Below are positions 37,575 to 47,589 of a DNA stretch of 64,000 bases, in pieces (positions within the stretch are counted from its first letter, which is position 1; each line of letters opens with the position of its first letter). A program made the position numbers and the translations under genes. This stretch comes from Dichotomocladium elegans (taxonomy: Eukaryota; Mucoromycota; Mucoromycetes; Mucorales; Lichtheimiaceae), in the NCBI GenBank assembly GCA_025716815.1, contig JAIXMN010000009.1:248001-312000 (forward strand), read 5' to 3'. Under the pieces are notes generated by a model, which was not told the origin of the DNA, did no database searches, and saw nothing but the letters and a program-made list of their open reading frames with translations.

Positions 37575-38935
37575 ATGTTTGGCCTAAAACGCCTTCGCCC
37601 AGCCCGTACAGGCATGGGCTATTCATCTTCGCACCCTGGATGCAAGAAGGATCAATCGAAACTGGCTCAGCGTGGTGCAGGTGACCCAGTGAATAAATCA
37701 AAGATTTCAGCAATAGCAGGAGCGGTTGCGGGTGGCAACGTTGCTTCATCTTCCTTTTCCATGCCAGGAGATATCGACAATACGGTAGCGCCAGATCCAT
37801 CAGCAGCTGAATCGAATAGCGTGGCCAAGGAAACGAGAGAGTGTATCATTTGTTTTGACGACTGCGATACCTGGTTTACGACGGCGGACTGCGCACACAC
37901 TGTGTGCAGAGACTGCATGGATCCGTACCTTAGATCCTTCATCGACACAGCCAAGGTGGACTATACACGGATTCCGTGCCCCAACGTCGAGTGCGAACAC
38001 GCCTATGACGCAGAACACATTGTTTATTTTGCTGCAGCAGAGCCCATTGCCTGGTGGCGTACTGTGCTCGAACGAACACAGATGGAAACAATGGTATATT
38101 CAAAAAGAGCCTGATTACCTTCACGCACATATATACTGCGCGCATTCTCTCTCTCTCGCAACTCACCGTATGAATTTCTGTACTAATGTTCGCCACCTGG
38201 AAAAAAAAAAATTACAAGGGTGTATGTCCTTATGAAGATTGCAAGGCCGTTTTTGAACTCGAGAAAGATAGTGCGCTCTCGAACAATCCAGAAGAGAACA
38301 TGCCTTTGTTTGGCGAATGTTTAGAGTGTCACCGGGGACTTTGTATTCGATGCGAGGAGAAATGGCATAGTGGTGAGTCTGTTGGAAACGACTGCAATCA
38401 GGAAGTGTGCGGGTGGGTGGTACAGATCCTATAGGATTTGCTCAGCCTTGATCTTCCCTTTTTAGGCAAGTGTAAAAAGAAACCTAAACAGTGGCAGCGG
38501 CCCCAGCATGCATCGTTGGAAAACACCGAGGAAGAACGCAAGCAGAAAGAGAAATTGCTCGAACTTGCAAAGAACAATGGATGGGCGCGGTGTCCAGAGT
38601 GTAAAACATTGGTCATGCGAGCGGTGTGTAAAAATGAAGAAGAAAAGAAAAGCCAATCTTCTAAAGCTCCAACATACTGTTACCATAGACTGGTTGCTAT
38701 GCGATGACATGTCGATGCGGGCGAAAATTGTAAGTCGAGCGTAGTGTGATGCATGCAAGAGAACAACCATAAAATTCATTGGCTGCGTCATAGTTGCTAC
38801 AATTGTGGTTCACCAAGAACAGGAAATCACGGAAATTGGACGAGCTTGGACTGTACAAAGAAATGCTACAATCTCACCAAAGAAGAAATCGATGCAATCC
38901 GAAAGACCATGTTTGAGCAAGAAACCATTGTGTAA
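37575..38935 (+). CDS. RBR (RING-IBR-RING) E3 ubiquitin ligase, first of a tandem pair
   Basis: Ubiquitin ligase of the RING/HECT-hybrid type. Exons 37575-38093, 38219-38372, 38466-38623, 38689-38729 and 38794-38935 give 337 aa. RING1 starts CIICFDDC (Cys90, Cys93), with CAHTVCRDC and CPNVEC. The IBR shows CPYEDCKAVFE, CLECHRGLCIRCEEKWH and KC. RING2 shows WARCPECKTLVMRA, TGCYAMTCRCGRKF and CYNCG. By comparison with HHARI and Parkin, Cys280 in TGCYAM should be the catalytic cysteine that carries ubiquitin. The N-terminal ~85 residues are disordered and basic. The acceptor for exon 2 (AAG at 38216-38218) sits after a poly(A) run and is the least certain junction. Exon 4 is 41 nt with a GTAAGT donor; its counterpart in the next gene has the same length. 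Confidence 0.92.
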
Positions 38936-39501
38936 ATCTTCTCTTCCGCGCACACACACACACAGAGTGTGCATATATTTTTCACACAGTATCTACTGCT
39001 ATATATACTCTGTGGCAGACAAATGCGCCATAAGCATTCTATACTTGCACAACAGTATTATGCATTATTCACGACTGATAAATGATGCGTGTATCTTTGC
39101 TAATCACAAAAAAATCAAACCTACGAACTTCTCCTGTGATTCTACAATGGGTGGTCGAACGACTCTCTTCAACCCGCCGTTTTCGTTTCTGTTTTTCTCA
39201 TACATTATCATCTTGGTATGAGATAATAAAATCCCGTATATTGGATTGTTCAGGTATATGAGGAACAAGCAATTCTGCTGAGGGTTTTTTTTAAGACAAA
39301 GGAAAACCGTGCTATAATCACGCTGTAGCCACATGTTTGTTCGCCTCGATCACTACACTAGGCATTGACTTTAAGCGTATGTGTTAAGTGAAGACCCTCT
39401 TCAATTTGCAGTCTCTTTCTCCCTTTTTGCTCCCCCCTTTTTTTCCCATCTTGTCACCCTCTTGACTTGCTCTCCACACAACACAGGAATCATTCCAGAG
39501 A
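38936..39501. other. Intergenic region between the two RBR genes
   Basis: 566 nt with a CA run (38950-38964) and pyrimidine-rich stretches before the second RBR start. No gene seen. Confidence 0.5.
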
Positions 39502-40626
39502 ATGGAAGGGCAGCAGCAAGAGCAGCAGGGCCAATGCGCCATATGCCTCGGGGAAGTCAATGCTCCTATTTGGGGTCTAGTTACCGTAAACAGCCCGTGC
39601 ACCCATTTTTTGTGCAAGTCGTGCCTTCGTCAGTATGTGTTGTCCTATAACAATGGACTAGCCAAACCCGATTATTCGATCATCCCATGCCCTTGTCCAG
39701 GTTGTCCGACTAACTACTCGACTCACGATCTCCTGCCCCTGGTCTTGAACGACTCAGAAATGCACTCGTGGTGGCGAAAAGCGATCATGGCGAACCAAAT
39801 GGATAGCGTTGTAAGTGCTGTCGAATGGACAGAGATATATATATATATAAACACATACATTGTGTCATCTTCATGATATTATTATTATCTATCCTAGGGT
39901 TATTGTCCGTATCCTGACTGCAAGGCCGTATTTGAATTGTTTCCGGAACCGGAACTGAGGTCAAAGCCCATCAAACTCTGGCAATTGCTGAAGATAAAAT
40001 GGAGATCCTCTGCTGGAAAGGAGCCGTCGTGCTACGCGGCTTGCTATGCTTGTCAGCGGGATATTTGCCTTGATTGCGAGTTGCCTGCACATAATGATGG
40101 TACATGATTTTGTGCTCTCTCTCTCTCTCTTTGTGCGCGCGCGCGTGTGTGTGTGTGCGTCTATTTTTCGATTGCTTATGCAGTACATCAGGTGGGAAAT
40201 GTTCAAAGCAGAGACAAGGCGGATGGCGAAGACAAACACCGGAGACATTCTCGGAATTGTATCAGGTGGCACAGCGCGAGGGATGGGCACGCTGTCCTCA
40301 TTGCATGCATGTCGTGATAAAAGCAGTATGTAATAGCAATCACAATAGCCGTTTTTCAAAGAGCCTTGAACTCACCAATACGAGACAGGAAGGATGCAAT
40401 CTAATTTCTTGTCTGTGCGGGAAGAACTTGCAAGTCTCAATGCGACCAGCCGATGAGAAAATAGCTCCCTTTGCTTACTATTTTTCTTTTTTCCTACCAT
40501 AGCTGCTATCGCTGCTGCACGCCTTCCACTGGCCACGCCTGCTCACGAAGATGCCACCTTCTCTCCAAGGCGCGAGTTACCCTCATACGCAACGCCACAC
40601 TTGAGCAGACCGAGCATTGCGGATAA
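39502..40626 (+). CDS. RBR (RING-IBR-RING) E3 ubiquitin ligase, second of a tandem pair
   Basis: Paralogue of the preceding gene. Exons 39502-39810, 39898-40099, 40192-40325, 40389-40429 and 40503-40626 give 269 aa. RING1: CAICLGEV (Cys12, Cys15), CTHFLCKSC, CPCPGC. IBR: CPYPDCKAVFELF, CYACQRDICLDC, GGKC. RING2: WARCPHCMHVVIKA, EGCNLISCLCGKNF, CYRCC, ending HACSRRC; Cys218 should be catalytic. It lacks the long disordered N terminus of its neighbour. The GC donor at 40430 is needed: GCAAGT gives KNF|CYRCC in frame, matching GRKF|CYNCG of the neighbour, while the GT four bases on would lose the last zinc ligands. Exon 4 is 41 nt in both genes, so this intron predates the duplication. Confidence 0.9.
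40115..40160. repeat. Compound CT/GC/GT microsatellite in an RBR intron
   Basis: A CT run, then alternating GC, then alternating GT (40132-40160). The alternating purine-pyrimidine part is a classic Z-DNA-prone sequence. It lies within the intron at 40100-40191. Confidence 0.85.
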
Positions 40627-40945
40627 CTCTTTTACTTTTGCATAAAATCTTCTTCGTCACGGATGTGCCCTGTCGTATGCAATTTGTGCATAGCCACATA
40701 CACACACACACAAAGAGGAAGAAACACATGGATGTGGATATAATACGGAAACCAATTGTAGACGTAATCTATTAAGCCAAGAAGAATGGTGATGATGGTG
40801 GAGGAGGGGATGTGTAGGCAGAGGAATGAACGATAATAGAAGAAAGTAGAAGCGTAAGTTTTGGTATAATGTTTCGAATGCAAAGATTTAGCGGTGACGG
40901 GTGACGAGATGTAAGTTTATACGGGTGCGCCTTTGCTTTAGGAGA
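40627..40945. other. Convergent intergenic region
   Basis: 319 nt between two stops facing each other (second RBR and the coiled-coil gene). It should hold both 3' ends; a CA run lies at 40696-40712. No gene seen. Confidence 0.5.
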
Positions 40946-42946
40946 TTATGGATCGCGCAGGCCAAGTTGCTGAGCCAACTCGATGTTCCTTGAAAAGAGC
41001 TTCAGCGAGTCATGCTCTAGGCTGGATAGCTTTTGGGTGAGCTGAAGGATGGTGTTCCTGAGATCCTGTTCATTCTTTTCGTACTGGTGCATCTGATCAG
41101 CACATTTTTCTTCGACCTGCTTTCGGAGGGCCTCTGCGCGTGTCGCAGCCGCGGCGGCCTCGCCATAACGGCGCTCGAGGCTTTCGATTTCTGTCTCTTG
41201 CTCGGCCGTTTGGCTGGCAAGCGCTCGCAGCTCACGCGAAATCTGGACCTTGTAGACCTCTTTTTCCTGCATGTAGACCGCCGAGAGCTCGTCGCGCATG
41301 CGTCGCTCCCAGGCACCCCTGTCACGATGCTGCTGCTCAGTAACCTGCTGAAGGGTCCGCTCGAGCTGGGCGAGCTGGGCCTCGCGCTTGGCCACTTCGC
41401 GCGAGAGCGCGGTCTCGACGTCGCGGCATGGCTGGTGTATCGCTTGCTGATCGCTCTGGGCCGCAGCCGCGAGCTCTCGCTCCTGCTCTTGCCGTGCCGC
41501 GACGGCCTCGGCCAACTGCTGCTCGAGCGATTTCTGCTGTCGTCGGGCAAGGGACTTGGCCACCTCAAGCTTGAGCTCGCCCTCCGCCACGCGCTTCTCG
41601 GCATCCGCCAGCGCCTCTCTTGCGCGTCGAAGGTCTTCTGTGTGCCGTCGCAGCCTTTGATCCACCAGCGCCTTTTGATTCTCACGCTCGATCTTTAGGC
41701 GCTCTACGCTGTGCCGTAGGTGACTGGACTCAGCCTCAAGCTCTCGATTGCGCTCGAGCGATTCCTTGTAGCGGATCGCCACGATGGCTGCGGTCGGCGA
41801 GCCTTCTGTGTCTTTCTCTACCGACACATCATTGTCATCATCTTGTTCATCATGCAGCTCGACAGCATGCAGGTGAGATTCAAGGCGTGCAATGATCGTC
41901 CGGTATTCAACTGTCTGCTGTTTCTCGTGGTCGAGTTCGTCGAGCACCAACTGGAGCTCATGCTGCACTTCGGCCAGGGTCTGTTCCACATCGTCCTTCT
42001 CGTCCCTGAGGCCGTCCAAGTTCCGCTGGAGTTCTGTGACTTCGGTCAGGAGCGGGGCCTGGGCGGCGTGAATAGCATCCATCAGGACCCGTTCCTGATC
42101 CTCTCCCGTCTCTCGATGATGATTGTCCTGGCTCAGTTGCTGCTCCTGCTGCCGGCGTCTTCTTTTCTCCTTAAACTGTTGTTGCTCCCGTCTTCGTCGT
42201 CTTCGTCGCTCGACCTTGCGGAAGACCACATCAGTCAAATCGGGTCGGCGGGCCATATGTTTAATGGCTCGTCTTGTTGCCGCTCTGTGCGCGGCCATGG
42301 TCGGATGCTCGGCCCAGTCTTCAAGGTGCGCTTTAAGACAATTAATAAATTCGAGGATCGATGGCGAGTGATCCTGACGAGACGCCTCGAAACGATATAT
42401 CGTCGTCAAGAGTCGTGCTACGCGAACGAGTTCATGGTTCTCCCGCATGCTCACATCAGCAAACGGAGGTATGATAATTTTAGAGGGTTTTCGGTCTTGT
42501 TTCTTCTCCTGAGCGGAGGAAGGCAGTAGTGGTTGTAAAGATTGTTCTCGCTCTGTACTTTTACCGCCACTGATGCAACTGGTATGATTTTGCGCAGTAA
42601 TAAGTGAGGTCAAGCTGAGGCGGTGGTGAGAGGATAATGTCGTCATCGACGAGAAACCAAGGTTGTTCGAGAGCGTCGCGATAGGGTCGCTACCTTTAGG
42701 GAGGTCGCTATGTCGCTTTACTTTGTGAGCATAGCCGTGCCGAGAAAATGCAGTCGAGAAGGTCGAGGCGAGCGACCATCGAGGATGACTGACGCTGCTG
42801 GGACTATTCGATGGAGACAAGTCGGACCAGCCTGTAGGAGTGTTTAGGACCGTATCTGTTTCGGAGCTGTCTGTGTCTTCGGCAAACGAGTATCTGTGTT
42901 GTGGTGTGAGTGGCGGGAGTGACGAGTTGTCATAGATGTCGGCCAT
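40946..42946 (-). CDS. Coiled-coil protein of unknown function
   Basis: Intronless, 666 aa. Residues 1-165 are Ser/Thr/Pro-rich and probably disordered, with many potential phosphosites (SPSNSPSSVSHPRWSL). A short folded helical region follows (ENHELVRVARLLTTIYRFEA, ILEFINCLKAHLEDWAEH, HRAATRRAIKHMARR). A very basic patch is next (VERRRRRRREQQQFKEKRRR), then about 380 residues of near-continuous heptads (ELQRNLDGLRDEKDDVEQTL onwards to the end). It has the layout of a cytoskeletal or trafficking scaffold. I recognise no family; long coiled coils resemble each other superficially, so any function would be a guess. Confidence 0.85.
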   Translation of the reverse strand: MADIYDNSSLPPLTPQHRYSFAEDTDSSETDTVLNTPTGWSDLSPSNSPSSVSHPRWSLASTFSTAFSRHGYAHKVKRHSDLPKGSDPIATLSNNLGFSSMTTLSSHHRLSLTSLITAQNHTSCISGGKSTEREQSLQPLLPSSAQEKKQDRKPSKIIIPPFADVSMRENHELVRVARLLTTIYRFEASRQDHSPSILEFINCLKAHLEDWAEHPTMAAHRAATRRAIKHMARRPDLTDVVFRKVERRRRRRREQQQFKEKRRRRQQEQQLSQDNHHRETGEDQERVLMDAIHAAQAPLLTEVTELQRNLDGLRDEKDDVEQTLAEVQHELQLVLDELDHEKQQTVEYRTIIARLESHLHAVELHDEQDDDNDVSVEKDTEGSPTAAIVAIRYKESLERNRELEAESSHLRHSVERLKIERENQKALVDQRLRRHTEDLRRAREALADAEKRVAEGELKLEVAKSLARRQQKSLEQQLAEAVAARQEQERELAAAAQSDQQAIHQPCRDVETALSREVAKREAQLAQLERTLQQVTEQQHRDRGAWERRMRDELSAVYMQEKEVYKVQISRELRALASQTAEQETEIESLERRYGEAAAAATRAEALRKQVEEKCADQMHQYEKNEQDLRNTILQLTQKLSSLEHDSLKLFSRNIELAQQLGLRDP

Positions 42947-44314
42947 AGCATATGGTGGAAAGAAAAACAGGTGGTCCTACGTAGGGGCACAGAAAAAAAA
43001 TACTCTTCCGGCTGAGTTGAACAGACCATTTGTTCGAAAGGGAATGAGAGTACAAGTTGATATCTCACATCAGTCCTTTGATACACCGAGCATCATTGCT
43101 CTCCAAGCGCTGATCATACGTCTTTCAAGTTTGATTTTTTTCTTTGCATCTTTGATATCAGTGCATGGAATTGGTGAGCAGTATCATTCTCCCCTCGATG
43201 TTTGCCAACAGAAGGGAGATGATGAACAGGTTCAGGAACCGTCACCAAATAAAAAAACAGAACTCAGCTTGGTCTGTTCGTCACACAGTAACTCATTTTT
43301 TTGTGCCACTTCCTCGGCCATCAGTCACCGCCGTGCAACGGCGTGGGCGTGCAACAACCATTTGGAAATGATTATGTCATAATTCAGCTGTAGTAAGCGA
43401 CGAGAGGGCTCGATTAAGCAGAGGTGCACATGCATGTGTGGTCTTTGTAGCCTGTCTGCAAGGACTGAAGAGTAGACACCGTTGTCTTGTACGACTTTTT
43501 GACGTTTCCCAAATTTGGAATGGGATGGGCAATGAATTCCAGCGCTTTGAAATAATATAAGGATGCAATGGACTGCATGTTGGCGCGCGAGTTTCCCGGA
43601 AGAGTTTCTTAATTATCGATCAAGTTGTATCCATGTCCAAATTTGCAAGATCGCCAGCATCTCCTGTTGCTCATCTCCAACTTAAATACCGAACACACAG
43701 CACCTGGGCCTTTTTGGTACGGTAAACATCATTTGAAGAGCACACTCTACTTCGCATCGAGACACTTTCGAAGCTCCATTGTTTATGACCTTTGTTTTCT
43801 TGTCCTTTGCGGACGGCTGGACTGAGGCTCCAATGATCGTTACTGTAGTATGGACAGCAGCTCTAGACATACCATTGGAGTAGAAGCATATTATAAAATC
43901 TGAAATTTCCTATAATGTACCTGCGTCGATCGCACCGTTTGCCTCAAGCCATTTAAGAACGACAAGCGGAACCAGACTGTCCTGCTGTTGATTATACGTA
44001 GATGATAATACCGTTGCTTGTACTGCAAGGAAGTATATCATGATAACGAGTATGGCCCCATCATTGAAATATTTATACAAGACCATATCTAAGAAGAGCA
44101 GAGATCACAAGGACCCCACCAGATGCATTGACGATTCATGGTCCCGATCAATCGTCCTGGGATGTCCAGCTAATACTAATTTTTTTATCCACTTTTTGGA
44201 TATGTAAAGTTGCTTGGGATGCAGAAGAATTGAATACTGCTGCCATCGATCTTTTAGGGTGCTATTCGCGCGAATAGTTCCTTTCTACAATTTGTAATAC
44301 CAGATATACGCAAC
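42947..44314. other. Intergenic region, 1.4 kb
   Basis: Contains the coiled-coil gene's promoter. Open frames (42936-43382 and smaller) are unsupported. Near the right end lies a perfect 16-bp palindrome (44262-44277) in front of the micro-gene at 44315. Confidence 0.5.
44262..44277. promoter_or_regulatory. Perfect 16-bp palindrome CTATTCGCGCGAATAG
   Basis: Self-complementary over 16 bp, with the core TTCGCGCGAA, which is close to the symmetric E2F/MBF-type site (TTTCGCGCGAAA). It sits 38 bp before the ATG of the micro-gene at 44315. That it is a binding site is inference. Confidence 0.45.
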
Positions 44315-44554
44315 ATGTCAGCTGCCGTGCGGCAACAGATGCATCCTAAACTGTCTGTTCTCGATCCTCTTGGTGCGTCTCTCTATCTTTTTAAAGGCGC
44401 CCGCAGAGTCGATCCGATTTCCGAGTTTAAGTAAGTGAATGCGTGTGGCGTCTTTTTAAGCTACGCATACGAGTTGATAATGTGTGTATGTGTGCATAGT
44501 GCATATAGTCATGCTCAGGAGCATCTCTCTAAAAAAAGCAATCGGAACGAATAA
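44315..44554 (+). CDS. Micro-gene, 56 aa, two exons
   Basis: Exon 1 (44315-44430) encodes MSAAVRQQMHPKLSVLDPLG, then LYLFKGARRVDPISEF, and meets a GTAAGT donor. Exon 2 (44500-44554), after TGTGCATAG, continues NAYSHAQEHLSKKSNRNE. Together they make 57 whole codons including the stop. Without splicing the frame would end at the TAA inside the donor, giving 38-39 aa. The composition is protein-like (short helix, basic turn, soluble tail); no family is recognised. A second acceptor at 44519 would give a longer alternative C terminus in another frame. Confidence 0.45.
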
Positions 44555-45361
44555 AGGAGTTGCTGAGTGGGGGGGGGAGAATCATTCAGGCAAGGCTGTA
44601 CAGACTCTCCCTCACGGACTCTTTTGAGGGACGTGGATTAAAAGCACCGTTGGAATTTCCTATGCGTAATATACAGATTGTTCTGATTTTATAATAAGGA
44701 GCTTTTTCTACCATGGTAATAAGCTTGTTTTTTTTTCTGCGGAAGCATCTATTAAAGCACAGTCATTTTTCTTTTACTTCTTGATCTGAATCAGGTCTTC
44801 ATGCTCGACCTTCAGTATTTATAAATGTAATAGATGGCTGGTGATGTGGGTGACAAATTATCCAAACGAGGATACTTGTATAAAGCAGCCTTTTTTATGG
44901 CGCGCGCTCTCTCTCTCTACCTAGAGGAAGGGTCTGGAAGGCAACAAGACGTGAGCGAATTCGAGCATATTTCAAGCTAAAATAATACATCTTTTTCAGT
45001 AGCATATAACTTTTCATCCTCTAATGTTATGGTTAGCGGACCCGAGTTCGTCCATAGCAGAACATATATATTCGAAGAATGTGTCCAGTTGATGGGACCC
45101 CATTTACATACCTAAAATAATGGAATAATGGATTTTGTGCTTCAGAGGCTTATGTTTTTTATTTTACTTTGCTATTGACATATATATATTCTCCCTTTCT
45201 TTCTAGAAGAGATTTCATATTTTGCATATACCATTAGGTAGAAACATATGTGCCTATGTGTTCTCAAGCTGCTTTTGCGTATGTATGTATATATACATAT
45301 ATATATATATATGTGTGTGTGTGTACGGGAAGCGTCGACCCTTTCAGCAGCGCACCGATGC
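44555..45361. other. Intergenic region, 0.8 kb
   Basis: AT-rich, no open frame of note. At the right end a compound ATGT/AT/GT microsatellite (45278-45324) lies just beyond the C2H2 gene stop. Confidence 0.5.
45278..45324. repeat. Compound ATGT/AT/GT microsatellite
   Basis: Runs of ATGT, then AT, then GT downstream of the C2H2 gene's stop codon. Confidence 0.85.
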
Positions 45362-46086
45362 TTATAGCAACCAGGAATCGCGGTCCATAAGGACTTGGTC
45401 AGAATAATACGTGGACGATAAGAGAGCCGATAACCATTCCTCACAGTTAAGGGACAATGCGTCAACGGACGCGGTAATCGTTCCCCAATCCGATGCCAAA
45501 ATTTGGCAATGAGAGCTGGGGTCAGCAGACGGGTGGCCATGAGGCGAAGGAGCCGAGACCATCGGTTCCGAGGATGGCTTCAGTAATATCGGAGGCTTTG
45601 GTAACGAAAAATTGATGGTTTCCGTCGTTTGCTTACGGACGGATAAAGAAGGGGGGACTGAAACAACATAGTCAACTGCTAGCAATGGCGCTATCATCGG
45701 ACGTATTATGCCGATGTTACTATTACGGAAACCATTGTCAGTGTTTCCAGTGGCGATGGCACTATGGCGCTGCTGGTGTTTGTTATATCCACCAAGGGAC
45801 GAAGAGGATACGACCCTTCTGTTATGCACCTTGAAATGACGACGGAGGTTGCTGAGCGTGGAATAGCTGCGGTTGCAGTTCTGCCTATCATCTCAGATTC
45901 ATCAGTATTTGGTCATTGGATATTCACTTCCTTTTAGTTTCCTTACATGTGGCAGGCATAAGGCTTCTCACCGGTATGGGAATAAATATGTGGTTGAAGC
46001 GCACTGGGCTTTCGGAATGACCTGGGACAGTATTGGCACAGGTATAACTTCTTAGTAGGATGCTCTGGGTCTGGCCGCGTTAACAT
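45362..46086 (-). CDS. C2H2 zinc-finger protein with two fingers
   Basis: Probable DNA-binding regulator. Exons 46086-45947 and 45884-45362 give 220 aa. Finger 1 (about residues 17-37) is [21 protein letters not shown], followed by the standard linker TGEKPY. Finger 2 spans the intron: [19 protein letters not shown] with a final H, spacing Cx4Cx12Hx3H. The C-terminal 150 residues have no zinc ligands and look disordered with hydrophobic patches ([29 protein letters not shown]), possibly an activation region. The start could instead be at 46137, which adds 17 residues; an AT-rich TTTAAA element on this strand near 46165 favours the inner ATG. Confidence 0.85.
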
Positions 46087-46598
46087 GAAGATAAAGTTAA
46101 AAGAAGGGGAAGTAGAACAAGTGACACGAGTACGCACGCACCTACAAAATCCAGGCTTTTAAATAATCGTTGTACATAGGAGTCCGACCATCAGACGCAT
46201 AGTAATCTACTCCAAAAAAGATTGCCTTTTCTCTTTTGTCCAAACAAAGAATGGCAACGGGAATAAAGGCTCTTCAGCACATTGAACTCTCGGACATAGA
46301 AAGATTTCTGTATATTCTGTGCAGCTTCTTCATAAAGCCATCGATGCATTCTTTTCAACCGACAGTTTAGCAAATTTGATTTTTTTAGACAATCGCGTGG
46401 AAGGACGACATGTTGAACAAAGAATAAGCTGGTCATTCTCCTTCTGGTGTCAAGTCCACCCCCTCCCCCCAAAAAGAAGGTTGCGCCCCGAAAATAGCAT
46501 TTCGCCCTTACACAGAACATTCAACGGATATACCAGAAAAGCTTATGAAAGAAGCTTTTTAAGCTACTGTTCTAGAGTATTCAGCGACCCCTTCCACA
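46087..46598. other. Intergenic region upstream of the C2H2 gene
   Basis: 512 nt with the C2H2 promoter and, facing the other way, the region before the 46599 micro-ORF. No other supported frame. Confidence 0.45.
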
Positions 46599-46766
46599 AT
46601 GGCTGCGCTCCCTTTTATTGATAAACTTATAACTCTAAATACGGTTAGTATCACCCGCACTTTGCTTTCCGGCCAGGTACAGAACGAGATGGATATCTCT
46701 CCGTCGTTATGGACGATTCAGCTATCAGAGACTATTTGGCTTTCCAACAACTGGGAGATACGGTAG
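46599..46766 (+). CDS. Candidate 55-aa micro-ORF
   Basis: An uninterrupted frame starting in a strong fungal start context (CCACAATGG). It encodes MAALPFIDKLITLNTVSITR, then LLSGQVQNEMD, SLWTIQLSE and WLSNNWEIR. An internal GTTAGT...CCAG pair would remove 45 nt without changing frame. No family is recognised and there is no independent support, so it may be chance. Confidence 0.33.
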   Translation: MAALPFIDKLITLNTVSITRTLLSGQVQNEMDISPSLWTIQLSETIWLSNNWEIR

Positions 46767-47106
46767 TTAAGTTCGATAAAATGAAAGGGGAAATAAGGGG
46801 GAGGGGAAGGGACCGTAACAAACATAATTTATCGTCATTGGGGGAGCCCAACGTACAAGCATAACGCGCGCAGAAGCAGAATATTATCCATATTTTTATG
46901 GGTGTGCATGTGTACGTCTGTGTTTGAGTTCTTCTCATTGCATTCTTTGATTTCCAATCACAAAATAACTCGGGCCCCTCTTATTAACCGACTCATTCCA
47001 TCATGCATTTTGCAAATGAGCAACCGCACAGAGAGTGCCTTCTACCTCCTTATCATCCTTCCTGTCTTATCCCTTCCACTCTTCATCCTTTATTTCTATC
47101 TAACAT

Positions 47107-47138
<32 letters not shown>

Positions 47139-47589
47139 GCATGTCTACAACAACTCTGAAGGGGCGATTCATCCATACTATGTGCTATAGTCAATAACTG
47201 GGTCGTTGGACATAAAACAAGTTAATCTGAGACCAAAGCTGAACAAATATGGCATCTGCATGTGTAAGGGAAAACAGAAGCACTTGCTTGAGAACATATT
47301 TCTTCGGCCTTTTTAAGATAACATGATGTAATACTGCAGCCATCTCCTCCAAGGTCGAGATGCTTAACGAGTGTTGCTGAACCCCATATGTATGATCTTC
47401 TTTCATTATGGGAGTAGCTTATTGATGCTACTTTTAAACTTCCTTAGTTGCTCCTCATCTTCCAGGAGTAAGATAATCGGGCGCACCGCCCGCTCAATCA
47501 CTTACTGTCATTTCCATCTAAATCAAGCAAATAAGGTAACAAACAATTATGATACACAACACAGTAACTATTGTTACGAAATATTACAC
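46767..47589. other. Intergenic region, 0.8 kb
   Basis: Lies downstream of the micro-ORF and of POL1 (convergent). A CA/TA microsatellite occupies 47104-47138. No supported gene. Confidence 0.5.
47104..47138. repeat. CA/TA dinucleotide microsatellite
   Basis: A CA run directly followed by a TA run. Confidence 0.85.

Noticed and set aside
40430..40445. GT donor (GTCTCA) four bases after the GC site in the second RBR gene
   Set aside because: It changes frame and removes the CYRCC and HACSRRC zinc ligands.
41017..41698. Two 220-codon frames on either strand within the coiled-coil gene
   Set aside because: Both overlap the 666-codon intact frame and have the Arg/Ser/Leu-skewed composition typical of shadow frames.
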